Source of the DNA: Chondrus crispus
Lineage: Eukaryota > Rhodophyta > Florideophyceae > Gigartinales > Gigartinaceae
Direction: 5' to 3'
Assembly: GCF_000350225.1 (NCBI RefSeq)
Contig: NW_005179183.1
Location: 80,135 to 121,627, forward strand
DNA length: 41,493 bases
Under the pieces are notes generated by a model. The model had not been told where the DNA came from and did not search any database. It saw only the letters and a list, made by a program, of their open reading frames with translations. The translations under genes were made by a program, and so were the position numbers. Shown in pieces: positions 18,617-29,030 of this stretch (positions are counted from its first letter, which is position 1; every line of letters starts with the position of its first letter).

Positions 18617-20977
18617 ATGACTTCGCCACGGCGTCTCGCGCAGTCGGACTCACTGCCGAAGCCACAAGCGAAGCGTCCCCGCACGCTATCCATTCACTCT
18701 GCCACCTTGCCGCCCTCAGCTCGTTCACACGTCGCTATGGACCGCCGCACCCCGCGTTCCGCCACCGCTCCAACAGCTCGAAGGCTTGTAATCCGCCCGT
18801 ACAAGGAGCCACCTAAGGCTCCCGATGATCTCTTCCGCACCGCTTGGGACACCCAGCTTCATCCTGCCGTTCTTGCAGTCTACAAGTCCGCACCGGTGCC
18901 TTTTTCGCTTGAGGAGCTCTATGGAAAGGTCAAGGATGCTTGCTTGCACAAGCATGCACCCGAATTGTATACTGAACTACGCGCAGCATGCGATCGCCAG
19001 GTTGCCAGGCAAATAGCCCAGCTATGTGGCGGCACCGTCGAAGTGGATGCATTTTTGCGGGCTGTTGATACCGTTTGGCGCCGCTACTGCACTCACATGC
19101 TTCGCATCCGCGCCATCTTCCTCCACCTTGATCGGACCTACATCATTCAAGGAGGAAACCCTGATGCCAAATCCTTTTGGGACATGGGACTTCACATTTT
19201 CCGCGTTCACTTTTCCTCGGCCCATGCTGTCCAGGACAGAACAGTTAAGAGTTTGTTAGAAATCATCGACCGTGATCGTGACGGCGAGTCCGTTGACACG
19301 TCCGTGTTGAAGAGTTTGCTTTCCATGTTTACCGCTATTGGCACATATGAAAAGGCCTTTGAGAACCCGTTTCTTGCCTCCACCGACCAATATTACAGGA
19401 AAGAGTCGGAGAAACTCATTTCAGAGTCTGATATTCCTACCTATCTCATTCATGCAGAACGCCGTATGCGTGAAGAGTCAAACCGCGCCATAAGCAATTT
19501 TGGCGCACGTACATGTGCCCCTCTCATCATGACTATAGAGAAAAGACTTGTCACCGATCATGTTGAACTAATTCTGAACAAGGGATTTAGCGCTATGTGT
19601 GACGAAGGCCGAAATGATGACATCAAGCGTTGCTATGACGTCCTCTCTCGGGCGAACGCGCACATGCCAAAGGACTCTCTCGATGCACATGAGATGATGA
19701 AGGCGAGAGTTATCGCTTACGTTAAAGGGGTTGGTCGTTTCATTGTGATGGACCGCGAAAAGGACTCGCAGATGGTACAATCTCTTCTCGATCTCAAATC
19801 ACGTCTCGATGAGCTTGTGCAATACTCGTTCAATGGGTCAGACACTTTCCACAATGCCGTCAACTTGGCCTTTGAGTTCTTTGTCAATGCGAGAGAGAAC
19901 AAGCCTGCGGAGCTAATAGCCAAATTCGTGGACGGAATTCTCCGGACCGGAAACAGGGGCTTTTCCGAGGAGGAGCTCGAGACCACCCTGGACAAGGCAC
20001 TGACTCTTTTCCGTTTCATTGATGGCAAAGATATCTTTGAAGAGTTCTACAAAAAGGACCTGGCAAAGCGGTTACTGTACGACAAATCTGCCAGCTTGGA
20101 TCTGGAGAAGAGCATGATATCAAAATTGAAGGCAGAATGTGGTGCGCAGTTCACTTCCAAGCTGGAAGCCATGTTCAGGGATGTAGATGCTAGCAAGGAC
20201 CTTATGCAGAGCTTCAAGACTCATGCTGCGTCCAGAAAACGGCTTGGTGATTCTGTTGAACTAAACGTGTTTGTGCTAGAGGCTGCAAGATGGCCTTTAA
20301 GTAGCCAGGTAACGAACGTCAAGCTTCCGCAGAGCTTGATTGGATATCAACAAACTTTTAAGAGTTTTTACCTCACCAAGCATAGCGGGCGAAAGCTCTC
20401 ATGGCAGCACGTGGACGGTTCCTGTGTGGTCAGTGCACATTTTCCGAAAGGGAGGAAGATTTTAAACCTGTCGCTGTACCAAACGATAATCACGGTGTTA
20501 TTCAACGATTCTGATGAGATTTCATACCAGGACATTGAACAAGCAACAGGTATCCCTAAACAAGATCTTAAGCGGACTCTTCTGTCGCTTGCATGCGGAA
20601 GAGTTCGAATTCTTCAAAAAAGACCAAAGGGAAGAGCAGTGGATAGCAGCGATTGTTTTGTTTTTAACAAAATGTTCGAACACAGATCGACACGAATCAA
20701 GATCAACGCAATCCAAATGAAGGAGACTGTAGAACAGAATGCGGCAACTACAGAGCGTGTATTCCAAGAAAGAAACTGCCAGATTGACGCGGCGCTCGTT
20801 CGAATCATGAAGACCAGGAGGACTCTTCACCACACGGCGTTAATAGGAGAGATCTACAGCCAGCTTCGTTTTCCGCACAAACCAGCCGACATCAAGAAGC
20901 GAGTAGAATCTCTCATCGAGCGCGAATACTTGGAACGCGACGAAAAGAACGCTCAAACGTATCATTACTTAGCGTAA
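18617..20977 (+). CDS. CUL4: Cullin-4 ubiquitin-ligase scaffold (786 aa)
   Basis: Scaffold of CRL4 E3 ubiquitin ligases, binding DDB1 at the N-terminus and the RING protein RBX1 at the C-terminus; acts mainly in the nucleus in DNA repair, replication and chromatin control. The N-terminal LVIRPYKEPPKAP (57-69), then SLEELYGKVKDACLHK and LYTELRAACDRQV, match the CUL4 subtype rather than CUL1 or CUL3. The C-terminus is diagnostic: QMKETVEQNAATTERVFQ, then IDAALVRIMKTRR with the neddylation lysine at K732, and a winged helix ending ERDEKNAQTYHYLA. Single exon, normal length for CUL4. The first ATG (18617) is used; M41 (18737) is an alternative because residues 1-50 are poorly conserved Ser/Pro/Arg-rich sequence. 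Confidence 0.95.
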   Translation: MTSPRRLAQSDSLPKPQAKRPRTLSIHSATLPPSARSHVAMDRRTPRSATAPTARRLVIRPYKEPPKAPDDLFRTAWDTQLHPAVLAVYKSAPVPFSLEELYGKVKDACLHKHAPELYTELRAACDRQVARQIAQLCGGTVEVDAFLRAVDTVWRRYCTHMLRIRAIFLHLDRTYIIQGGNPDAKSFWDMGLHIFRVHFSSAHAVQDRTVKSLLEIIDRDRDGESVDTSVLKSLLSMFTAIGTYEKAFENPFLASTDQYYRKESEKLISESDIPTYLIHAERRMREESNRAISNFGARTCAPLIMTIEKRLVTDHVELILNKGFSAMCDEGRNDDIKRCYDVLSRANAHMPKDSLDAHEMMKARVIAYVKGVGRFIVMDREKDSQMVQSLLDLKSRLDELVQYSFNGSDTFHNAVNLAFEFFVNARENKPAELIAKFVDGILRTGNRGFSEEELETTLDKALTLFRFIDGKDIFEEFYKKDLAKRLLYDKSASLDLEKSMISKLKAECGAQFTSKLEAMFRDVDASKDLMQSFKTHAASRKRLGDSVELNVFVLEAARWPLSSQVTNVKLPQSLIGYQQTFKSFYLTKHSGRKLSWQHVDGSCVVSAHFPKGRKILNLSLYQTIITVLFNDSDEISYQDIEQATGIPKQDLKRTLLSLACGRVRILQKRPKGRAVDSSDCFVFNKMFEHRSTRIKINAIQMKETVEQNAATTERVFQERNCQIDAALVRIMKTRRTLHHTALIGEIYSQLRFPHKPADIKKRVESLIEREYLERDEKNAQTYHYLA

Positions 20978-21137
20978 AGATGGGACTAGAGACGAAAAAA
21001 TGGTAGGGGTGCGATACATGAAATACATGAAGGGCTTTGACACACACAGCGCTTGGACGATGCTAGGTTGTTGAAGCTGGAATATGCAATGCGCGGCCGC
21101 AGGCAGCATTTCGGATGATGCTTAGATGTCAAACTCC

Positions 21138-21186
21138 AACGGTGCCTCCTCCTATACTGTACGTACAGTAGCAGGAGGTACCGTTT
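21138..21186. repeat. Long hairpin centred on ACTGTACGTACAGT
   Basis: The centre 21156-21169 is a perfect 14-base palindrome. Outside it CCTCCT pairs with AGGAGG and ACGGT with ACCGT, with only small mismatches and a two-base bulge, giving a stem of over 20 pairs. Confidence 0.8.
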
Positions 21187-22087
21187 GAACGTAAGGGACA
21201 TACAGTACTGTAGTTGCGATGCCTGTGATGATGCGCGCAACTTTTTTGCTATAGTGCGAACAAGATTGAGACCTGTTGGTGTACGATAGATGGCTGTCAC
21301 AACGACTCTTGGACGTATTGCCAATTTTAAAAACTAAGTTTCACAACAACAGCCTCCCAGCCTCAAAAAACTGTGCTCGGGGCTCCTCTCATGATGAACT
21401 GTATGATAATGCAGTTTGGCTGTTGCTCTCCGACGAGAACCAGCAAGCGGGCCCCAGCAGGAACTCCTTTTCGTTGCGGTTACCAATATACGGTAGGTTG
21501 ATGCACTGCACGTTACGAAGAGAGTCATGTAGCAGGCAACGATGACATGCCTTCGACGTGTGCTGCATTGCGTGATATGCGAGCGATCCTGACACCAAGA
21601 AGGCAGAGGCAATTTGCTGTACCGTTCTGCGAATACTGTATGAAGGAATATGAACGAGATAGCGGGTTCACAGATGGTGTGTTTCGCTTTTGGCCCATGT
21701 TGTGCCGTCGAGTTAACGGCAAGTGCACCCTCCGCGGATAGGCGGATCAATCATGGCGGATGAGATATGGTAAACTTTATGCGCGGCGACGTCATAATGA
21801 GAAGTTGCAAATGGTGGCGTCATCCAAGATGTGCAAATCCGCGAGGGCTTGTTGGGTGAGCGCCTACGCGCCACGGTCTTGTCGCGCCTGAAGGCTCCAA
21901 GCGCGATTGCTCGGACCTCGCTCCAAGCGCGATCGCATAACTACGTGGCGTGGGTACCACTATACTGTATGTACAGTACTTACCCTGCGTGGCATCCAGA
22001 TCATGAGAAGGCCCTGATTTCCACTTGTATTTCTCGATACTGCATCAACATAATTTTCTCAATAATATTTGTGGTGTCGACTTCAGT

Positions 22088-22103
22088 TACCCTTCGAAGG
22101 GTA
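22088..22103. repeat. Perfect palindrome TACCCTTCGAAGGGTA
   Basis: 16 bases, self-complementary. The same CCTTCGAAGG core recurs at 26474-26490. Confidence 0.85.
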
Positions 22104-22360
22104 CGTTTCTTTGAAATTGACATTTGACTAAGCAAGCGTAAATATCATGCAGCGGTGGCACTCCAAACTTTGGAGTCTAAAGGCGCCGAAATGTAATCCC
22201 CAGCAGAACGGCCGAACGGGAAGACAAGAGAAATACGAAGCACCGAGATACCAAGGGCGAGGTATGGGTCCTGAAGGCCACGGCGCGCAGAGCGCGGGAC
22301 TGTACAATACGGAAACCAGAATGTGAAAACCAAGCGGAATAATACTTTTATTAGAAACTG

Positions 22361-22434
22361 TGCAGTGCACTACTGTACAGCATACTGTACCCTTGGTACT
22401 GTACCATAGTACTGTACAGTGCTACTACTGTATG
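22361..22434. repeat. Cluster of TACTGTAC-type palindromes
   Basis: Within 74 bases there are repeated copies of ACTGTACAG and GTACTGTAC plus CCCTTGGTACTGTACC. Same motif family as at 21156, 29961 and 37889. Confidence 0.75.
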
Positions 22435-22813
22435 GTAAAGATATCCCATACACAGTATCTTTACTCTTAAAAGAGCATCGGGCCGTTGCAATCAACAGCT
22501 CTGTACGAGATTCGATTCTCGCGAAACCTCCACACAGCAACCGCAATTTCCGCCCGTTCTCCACGCGGCAGTCGCAGAGCGTCATGTAATTCCGGTCAGC
22601 ACAGTACGTGCGAGGAATTCGAGGGCCCCCGGAGGCCCCGATGGTGAACTCCCGCCATCCGGGTGGAGGGGGCGTCGGCGCGGTCCCCCAAGTGGGACAT
22701 GCGCACGCCGTAGACATAAACGCCCTACCAAATGGGGGGCGACACGAGGCAACGCGGGGGCATGCATGCCGCCTTGTTGCATCACACCTGTAATGCCTAG
22801 CGGCAAGCTATGC

Positions 22814-22864
22814 GCGTTTATTCGGGCCGCGCATGCACGGCATCCGCACGGCCCGAATAAACGC
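22814..22864. repeat. Inverted repeat, 16-bp perfect arms, 19-base loop
   Basis: GCGTTTATTCGGGCCG (22814-22829) pairs exactly with CGGCCCGAATAAACGC (22849-22864). The loop contains GCATGC. It lies upstream of the proline-rich gene. Confidence 0.9.
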
Positions 22865-23057
22865 CCCCCCCGCCGCAGCGCCTCCGTCCTCTCCTTACCG
22901 GCGCCTCCTTAATTGGCCAGCCCTGCATAGCTGACACACCCGCCGCGTGGCTGTGAATTCAACCATCACCTTCATCTCACCCGCCGACACAAGTATTCCC
23001 CGCCCCCCCCCTCCCCCGAATCATATTTTTTGTCATGAGAGTCTACTAAATCTAACT

Positions 23058-23234
23058 NNNNNNNNNNNNNNNNNNNNNNNNNNNNNNNNNNNNNNNNNNN
23101 NNNNNNNNNNNNNNNNNNNNNNNNNNNNNNNNNNNNNNNNNNNNNNNNNNNNNNNNNNNNNNNNNNNNNNNNNNNNNNNNNNNNNNNNNNNNNNNNNNNN
23201 NNNNNNNNNNNNNNNNNNNNNNNNNNNNNNNNNN
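23058..23234. other. Assembly gap (177 N)
   Basis: Unknown bases; the true length may differ. The sequence on the right is very GC-rich and on the left has long C runs, a usual reason for a gap. It hides the start of the gene at 23235. Confidence 1.
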
Positions 23235-24439
23235 CCGCGCACGAGCCCGTCACCTTCGAGGCCGATCCCTCGCCCCACCGCCGCCACATCCCGCGCCCCA
23301 CCCGCCCTCCGTCGCAAGCCCCGCCGCCACCCCGTCCCGCCTCACCGACATTCCCGACGCCCCATCCACACTCACCGCCCCCGCCGCCAGCTTACCCCAC
23401 TGCTACGCCGCCCGACTTTCCGCCGTACGCCCCGAGGCGACCGGCGTACCCCGCGCGTCAGCCACCCCTCCAGTTGAACACGGGCGGCGCCGACGAGCCG
23501 CGAGCTCAAGATCACGCCCCATCGCCCCCCGCAGCTTCCGACTCTTCGCGACTTGAGCACCGTGGCAAGCCCCGCTCCCCTTCGAATGCAGAGGCGCCCT
23601 CGGAGCCACCCGCGCTGTCGAGCGCATTCATTGCGCCGCTAGCGCTGCCGAATCCTGTATCTGAGGACCTGTCCCTGCGTGCTTACCCACCACCACCTGA
23701 GCGCTCACATGCACCGCATTCCCCCCCTCCATCAACTTCTCCGTATGCTTTTCCACGATTCCCAGCGAGGGCCCTCAAGGCCTCGCCGAGAACATCTCCC
23801 CGTGCACAATCTACGGCGTCCCAAGTCAGACCTGTGGAGCCGCCAAAGGTGCCACCAAGAGTGGCCCCAACCCCGACAACTCCACATACGGACGTCAAGC
23901 AGCAAGAAGCCGACGCAGCGCCCGCCCTACAAATCGATGCGCGCGCGGTCGAGATCGAGCCACTCAAGGCGCTGGACGCGGAAAAATTCCCCGAGATGCA
24001 CGCAGAGCCGATTCATCGGGTTCCCTCGAGAGTCGAGAGCGTACGGAAAGCGGAACTACTGGGCTCGTCGAAGAACTCGTCCATGACTAGCTCAAAGTCT
24101 TACCCGGTCCTAATCGTCGAGACGCCGACGTCCTCGGCCAGGACCTCGCGCGAAGGGGTGTCGGCGAAGCATAGCTCGGGTTACCACAAGGGGGCGTCGG
24201 CCGTGTCCTCAGACCCGCTTGAGGGGCACAACATGTGCGGTTCATTTGCGTATGGCACCGTATTGGGCCTATTTCCTATATTGCTTGTTCTTCGATGTGT
24301 TGTACATTGCTTTAGGAAGAAGAATGAGAAAAAGGTGCAGATATGGGATGGGCGATGGGTTCAGTACGGAATCACTCTCGGACTCACAATCATCATCGGC
24401 ATCGCTCTCGTCGTTGCAATAGTCGAACTGCGAACCTAA
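23235..24439 (+). CDS. Proline-rich protein with two C-terminal membrane segments, 5' partial
   Basis: Unrecognised protein. The frame is open from the edge of the assembly gap to TAA 24437-24439 (about 400 codons visible, read from base 23237); there is no ATG near its beginning, so the true start lies in or before the gap. The first ~270 residues are low complexity, rich in Pro, Ala and Ser (for example PSQAPPPPRPASPTF). The end is ordered: a hydrophobic span YGTVLGLFPILLVLRCVVHC, a basic loop FRKKNEKKVQIWDGRW and a second span YGITLGLTIIIGIALVVAIV, finishing at ELRT. It therefore looks like a tail-anchored hairpin membrane protein with a long disordered N-terminal region. The consistent frame and sharp change to membrane segments argue for a real gene. 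No function assigned. Confidence 0.55.
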
Positions 24440-26473
24440 CGGTTTTGAGAGACAGGTTCAGGAAGAGGACCGCTCAAAGGAGACCGCGGCATTCCCAGGC
24501 TTTCCCCGATGTGGCACGTGTACAGCCACAAGTGTCCATCAGTGCATCGGACAAATCAGTCCCCGCTAAATGTGTGTGAATTACAGTACCGTAGCTCAGA
24601 TCATAACAACAACGTCATTTTGCCACACTGTACCTTCAATTGACAATCATAGGGCTTCTTGTGTGCGGGATGGGGCGATTTCTTGAGTGGCCCGCAGGGC
24701 GAGAGTACGGCAAATCCATGGCGTCTGGAGTCGAGGACCCCGAACTGCTCAGGGCGAGTAGGACAACTGCAAGCAAAGCGTACGGGTTGAGTGCCGTCAA
24801 AGACCTTCTGCGGGTCAGGAGCTTACATGATGACCTAGCTGATCTACTGTAGTGGACGAAGGGGGCCATGAGAAGGCAGGTGATTGTCCTAGTAGGCTGG
24901 TTCGAGTACAGTTCGCCTCTGTGTGCAGCGTGCAGACATTTGCGTCGACTGCTCATGCCAGGGCAAGTCCCGGTAGAGACAATCGTATGCGCCCTTAACC
25001 GGGACAAAAAGGGCGCTCACCGACTGCCTGCTGGTTACGTCTACGGACGTTACTCGGCAGAGGCGGGATACTATCAACAACGTCAAGCGCATAATGCCGT
25101 GTCGCATCGATAGCGGAAGAGAAATAAGGTCTATTGAGCCTTGGGTGCATCAGGCTTCGGGAGCCGGGGAGGGTGCGGCCGACGCAGAGCCTGCGGGTTA
25201 CCAGGCGTGCGTTGAGTTGGGGTGCCGCATAGAGTGTAACAGTGCGATGGAGGGAAGGCTAGCCGCGTTCCGGCTTGCTTCGGAGATCGTCGGACCCTAC
25301 AGTCAGCTGCGTGTCAGTGGTAAGAGATGGGGGACTACAGATCTGCGGATGAGGCTCCTCCCGGTAGAGATGGGTACGGGGGCTGAAGTAGGTGGCACCC
25401 GGATGTACTGTACAGAGCAGGTCAGCTGTTAACGCAGGGTGACAGTGCTGTGTGCGTCGTATCAGGGGCGGATTCTAGTGCAGGTGATTATCAAGGGCGT
25501 ATGGTGTCTATGCGATGGCACCCAGTCCGGTACATGGACAGAGTGGCAGCCCCGGACTTGGTAGCCATAGAGAGAATGATCGCCGGGAACGACGAGGGCT
25601 TAGGGGCATTGTACGCTGCGTTCAAAAGCAACGCCGTACGATGGCGCCTGCCCGAAGGAATAGAAAACGGAGAAAGTTTGCGGAGAGCCAAGGAGCACTG
25701 GCAACGAACAACGGAACTCTGCTGCACGGCGCGACACCCGAGACTTAACATCAGAGCCATGATTGGGTAACTACGCTAAGGCGCCCGGGTACATCGATTT
25801 CTGTCGAAGAGTGGGCGAGCGCATATTGAGCTCGCACAGACTCGATAGACTGACGGTGGCCGAAGGGTCGGGTGAAATCGTGGGGGTGTTGGGGTGTGCA
25901 ATCGGCATGGCTATTACCTCAGGGTTGAGTAGGAACTCCCTCCGAGCCATGTCGAATGTCAAGGCGCAACAAACGGAGAAGTGGAAGATGAAGGCCGTTG
26001 TGCGAAGGTGGAAGCAGCGCGCGCGCGCAGTTATTGGATGGGCAGGAGGGAGGATGGAGCGGGGGATGGGACGGGGTTGGGCAGCAGCGACGGTGGCCTA
26101 GGCACGCATGGGGGGAGCGACGGGAAGGAAGGAGGGCGAACTTGGGCGGGGGTGACTTGAGCGGATTCGGCAGCGCACGGAGGCGAGGCCGTTCTCGCGC
26201 GCGAATTATCGACGCGGCTCGCGCTCGAGTTGCTGGCGCCGAGCGCGCGTGGCGCAGCCAAGGCCGCCGTCGGCGCGCGCGGCGACGGAGGGGAGGTGAG
26301 TGATGAAGTTGTCTTGATGTATCAGAATTATTAATGGCGTTGGTATCAATCTCGACGAAACGCCCTGGTCCAGCAATAGAGATGTATTCTTCCCAATGGC
26401 CAATCATGTGGCCACACAAGGATGCATTGCTGTCTCTAATTAAGAAACCGTTTGTGATATGATACGCAGTACA

Positions 26474-26532
26474 GTACCCTTCGAAGGTACATCGGATACG
26501 CAGTACGATGCCCGGTACTGTACGTATCCGAT
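26474..26532. repeat. Two adjacent GTAC-type hairpins
   Basis: GTACCCTTCGAAGGTAC (26474-26490) is near palindromic. Next to it ATCGGATACG (26491-26500) pairs exactly with CGTATCCGAT (26523-26532), enclosing AGTAC/GTACT as a second pairing. Confidence 0.8.
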
Positions 26533-26603
26533 ACATTTGCAGCCTTGACCCGGAGACCGGACTACGGTGCTCATTTTCAGCTCATGCCCGAGCCCAGCTG
26601 ACC

Positions 26604-26950
26604 TTAATTCTGCACCGGGCGTCTAGGGCAACCTGGCGCTTCCAGGCACAGCTTCTTCTTGGATTTTATGAACGCGTCCACGGTTTCGCCCCGTTTTTTC
26701 AACTCTAGTGATACCTCCGGTACGTATCTGATTACATTTTCAATTGACCGGCACATAACTCTGGCCCTCGAAATGTAGCTCTTTCGTATTCCTAGTTCTC
26801 TGAATTCGACATTGGTCAGGCCTTCCGCAGCTTGCCCAAGGAAATCCAAGCAAATTCTTTTCCTATTAGCCCCATGCATGTCGTCAAAGATGGCCTCAAC
26901 GATGCGACAAAGTAGTGATATAGTCCAAGTATATTTAATGTCGTAGAACC
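26604..26950 (-). pseudogene. Antisense coding remnant of unknown family
   Basis: A minus-strand frame is open for about 115 codons from roughly 26950 to 26604 (visible ATG at 26879). It reads like real protein, not low complexity: WTISLLCRIVEAIFDDMHG, then DFLGQAAEGLTNVEFRELG and RKSYISRARV. I do not recognise the family. It ends just before, and partly overlaps the promoter of, the first kelch gene. Probably a transposon or gene fragment. Confidence 0.3.
26930..26938 (+). promoter_or_regulatory. TATA box of kelch gene 1
   Basis: TATATTTAA, 56 bases before the ATG at 26986, comparable with the TATA boxes of kelch genes 2 and 3. Confidence 0.5.
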
Positions 26951-26985
26951 TGTGAGGAAAAGCTTGTCACGGATTAGCTGTTGTC

Positions 26986-28379
26986 ATGAATAGGAAAAGG
27001 CTGGTCATTGTTTTGGTGCTTGCTTCTTTGAGCTGTAAGTTTGTTGTCGCTGCTGATGAAGTAAGGTTTTCAGAGCTTCATGTCGCTCAGGAGATCGGCT
27101 CGTCTGAAATTGACAATGATCTAATCGATGTAGCTGGGACAGAGGGTCGTGAAAGAAGGTCTCTCTTCCCCTCCCAAGAGCCTTTAATGGACGAGATGGA
27201 AGAGGAGAAAGACATTCCCGAAATGTCGCCAGAATCCACACAAGAAAGTAATTCCTGGGCGGAAGCATGGGATGATGGGATAACTGGGACATCTAACCAG
27301 TCCTCTGAAACTTTTGCAGGCCAGAGGGCAGCTGGTACTAGATTAAAATGGAACACTGTCAAAACTCGCCATTTGCCCATGGCGAGACATGAGGCTTGTT
27401 ACGTGAGGGCTCCCAACGGAAACCACTACCTTATTGGGGGTCGCCGCAAGAACAACGTTGGGATCTTCAACCCTGTGACAAGAACTTGGACAAGTGCACC
27501 AGGCCCAGGTGTCGAAATTCATCACATGCAGTGTGTAGTCTCTGGGGATGGTAGAATTTGGATCCCAACTTCATGGTATGGTGGATATCCCAGGGAAAAG
27601 AACCACGCATCTATTTTCATCTTCAACACAAAGACAAAAAAGTGGAGCAGGAAGCCTGGCTTGCCCGCAGCACGCCGCAGGGGAAGCGCTTCTGCCGTAA
27701 TTCGAGGCGGAATGATATATGTTTCTCACGGAAATAGGTACGTCGTCCTTGCACCAATGCCCGTCGTGAGTCGCCTGACATATGACAATTCCTTGCGCTT
27801 ACTAACATTTCTGTCACTTATCTTTACACAATGGACAGGGGCGGACATGGGGGTCATGCTACTAGCCTCGGATGGCTTGATGCATACAACATCAAGGCGA
27901 ACAAATGGATAACGAACCTTCCTAATGCGCCGAACGCAAGAGATCATGCTGGGGCTGGGATTGTGAGAGGACGGTTGTGCGTTGCAGGGGGACGAAAGGG
28001 TGGCCAGAATGGATTCCAAAACAAGCCCGTCCGACCGACTGATTGCTTCAACTTCAAGACTAGAAAGTGGTCTGTTGCAGCCCCGATTCCGGTGGGTCGT
28101 GCTGGCTCCGCTTACGGTATGACCTGTAATGGGATGCTTGCTGTGGTTGGAGGTGAAGGATTCGGGAGGGCATTCAACACATTCAACCTCTTCAACGGGA
28201 AGAAATGGTACAACGGTCCAGAGCTGCAGAGAGCCAGGCATGGAACCGGATTAGCCATTCATTCTTGTAAGTGCGGGCAAATCTCCATTGCCTCTGGCAG
28301 CGGTTCCCAGGGAGGTGGGCCTGAATTGAAAACCGTGGAGACGTTAATGCGAACAAATCAAAAGAGAACTTGTAAGTAG
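26986..28379 (+). CDS. Secreted six-bladed kelch protein 1 (430 aa, one intron)
   Basis: Secreted beta-propeller of unknown ligand. Coding sequence is 26986-27737 joined to 27839-28379. Residues 1-23 are a signal peptide (KRLVIVLVLASLSCKFVVAA). An acidic region without cysteine (24-110) contains RERR, a possible processing site. Six kelch blades follow from WNTVKTRHLPMARHEACYV, each with a GG-like doublet and a Y/W pair, such as HYLIGGRRKNN and RLCVAGGRKGG. Cysteines match those of copies 2 and 3 (EACY, HMQCV, LCVAGG, DCFNF, TCNG, SCKC, TCK), suggesting the same disulphides. Reading through the intron would lose blade 3; splicing restores SHGNRGGHGG, matching GGNRGGHGEG in copy 2. Kelch centres occur in galactose oxidases, but I see no copper-site evidence here. 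Confidence 0.85.
27738..27838 (+). other. Spliceosomal intron in kelch gene 1 (101 bp)
   Basis: GTACGT donor at 27738 and CAG acceptor ending at 27838; phase 2. TACTAAC at 27800-27806 is a perfect branch-site consensus. Removal restores a continuous kelch blade identical in layout to the intron-less paralogues. Confidence 0.85.
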
Positions 28380-28540
28380 TTGAAATATAGTCGGTAGATA
28401 AAGAACATCTCATTTGGATAGAGTCACATCATTCCCAAGAAGAATATTTAGATATTAGACTATCTCTATTGTCCCTGAGAGATACTAAAGTTTGCCCATT
28501 TTGCACGTGCAATGCTGTCTGAGATGAGTGATTTATTCTC

Positions 28541-29030
28541 TCACTGGAAGCCGCTTGCGCACGTGAGGGTCCAATCGTCTAATGGATCGTTCCTCAGCCT
28601 TTGTTTTATGTCAGCAATCAAGGCAGGGATGAACGTCTTTGTCATATATATTCTTGGCTCTGAGAAACCGTCCTTTTGCTCTCCATGAACGAAGACTGAG
28701 AGATGAGATATATGATTTGAGTTTTCCTTCAGGACAAAAAGCAGGAAGCCAGTCACTACGCACCCTTCAGAGACTGTTACGGTGGACATTGCAGATGACC
28801 CCCGTCTAGCTTTAGATAATATTAGAAAAGTACTTCTTGTATTCTTTGGTATCTTCAAAGTTGTAGATCGAACGCCACTCGTTGACAAATGTCTCAAATT
28901 GATATTTGCATACAAGCAAGTCCTGGGACACAGCGAACCAGTGGCCAAGCATGCAGGGGGTGCTTACGTTCGCCAAGCTGTAAAGACTGAAAGCATTGCT
29001 TACTGGAACGTTTGGTGTTATGTGCTGCAC
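28541..29030 (-). pseudogene. Probable hAT-type transposase C-terminal remnant, frameshifted
   Basis: Two overlapping minus-strand frames together resemble the C-terminal part of hAT transposases: first MLGHWFAVSQDLLVC ... ETFVNEWRSIYNFED (frame of 28812-29030), then EPRIYMTKTFIPALIADIKQ (frame of 28541-28948), the latter like the block before the hAT dimerisation region. A frame change around 28800-28850 breaks it. No catalytic DDE region and no terminal repeats are seen. The call rests on motif order judged by eye. Confidence 0.35.

Larger units (their letters stand above)
20978..22946. other. Spacer downstream of CUL4 with palindromic repeats
   Basis: About 2 kb without a supported gene. 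It carries several GTAC-type palindromes (21138-21186, 21961-21980, 22088-22103, 22361-22434) and a 16-bp-arm hairpin at 22814-22864, listed separately. Base composition rises to strongly GC-rich after about 22600. Confidence 0.5.
24440..26985. other. Spacer before the kelch array, no confident gene
   Basis: About 2.5 kb of mixed composition. Short open frames on the plus strand (24640-24852, 25094-25432, 25450-25770, 25763-26101) follow one another but share no motif or family I recognise and change frame repeatedly; a decayed gene is possible. The part 26000-26300 is very GC-rich and low complexity. Palindromes at 26474-26532 and an antisense coding remnant at 26604-26950 are listed separately. 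Confidence 0.4.

Noticed and set aside
22495..22545. tRNA-like T-arm (GATTCGATTCTCG)
   Set aside because: The five-pair T-stem cannot be formed in register, and no D-arm or acceptor stem flanks it.
24640..26101. Chain of short plus-strand frames as a multi-exon gene
   Set aside because: No family motif, no convincing splice sites linking them and repeated frame changes. Kept only as an unresolved spacer.
26986..28379. Galactose oxidase (copper radical enzyme) identity for the kelch proteins
   Set aside because: Only the kelch propeller is visible. I could not place the Cys-Tyr radical pair or the copper-binding Tyr/His set, and the proteins have six blades rather than the seven of galactose oxidase.
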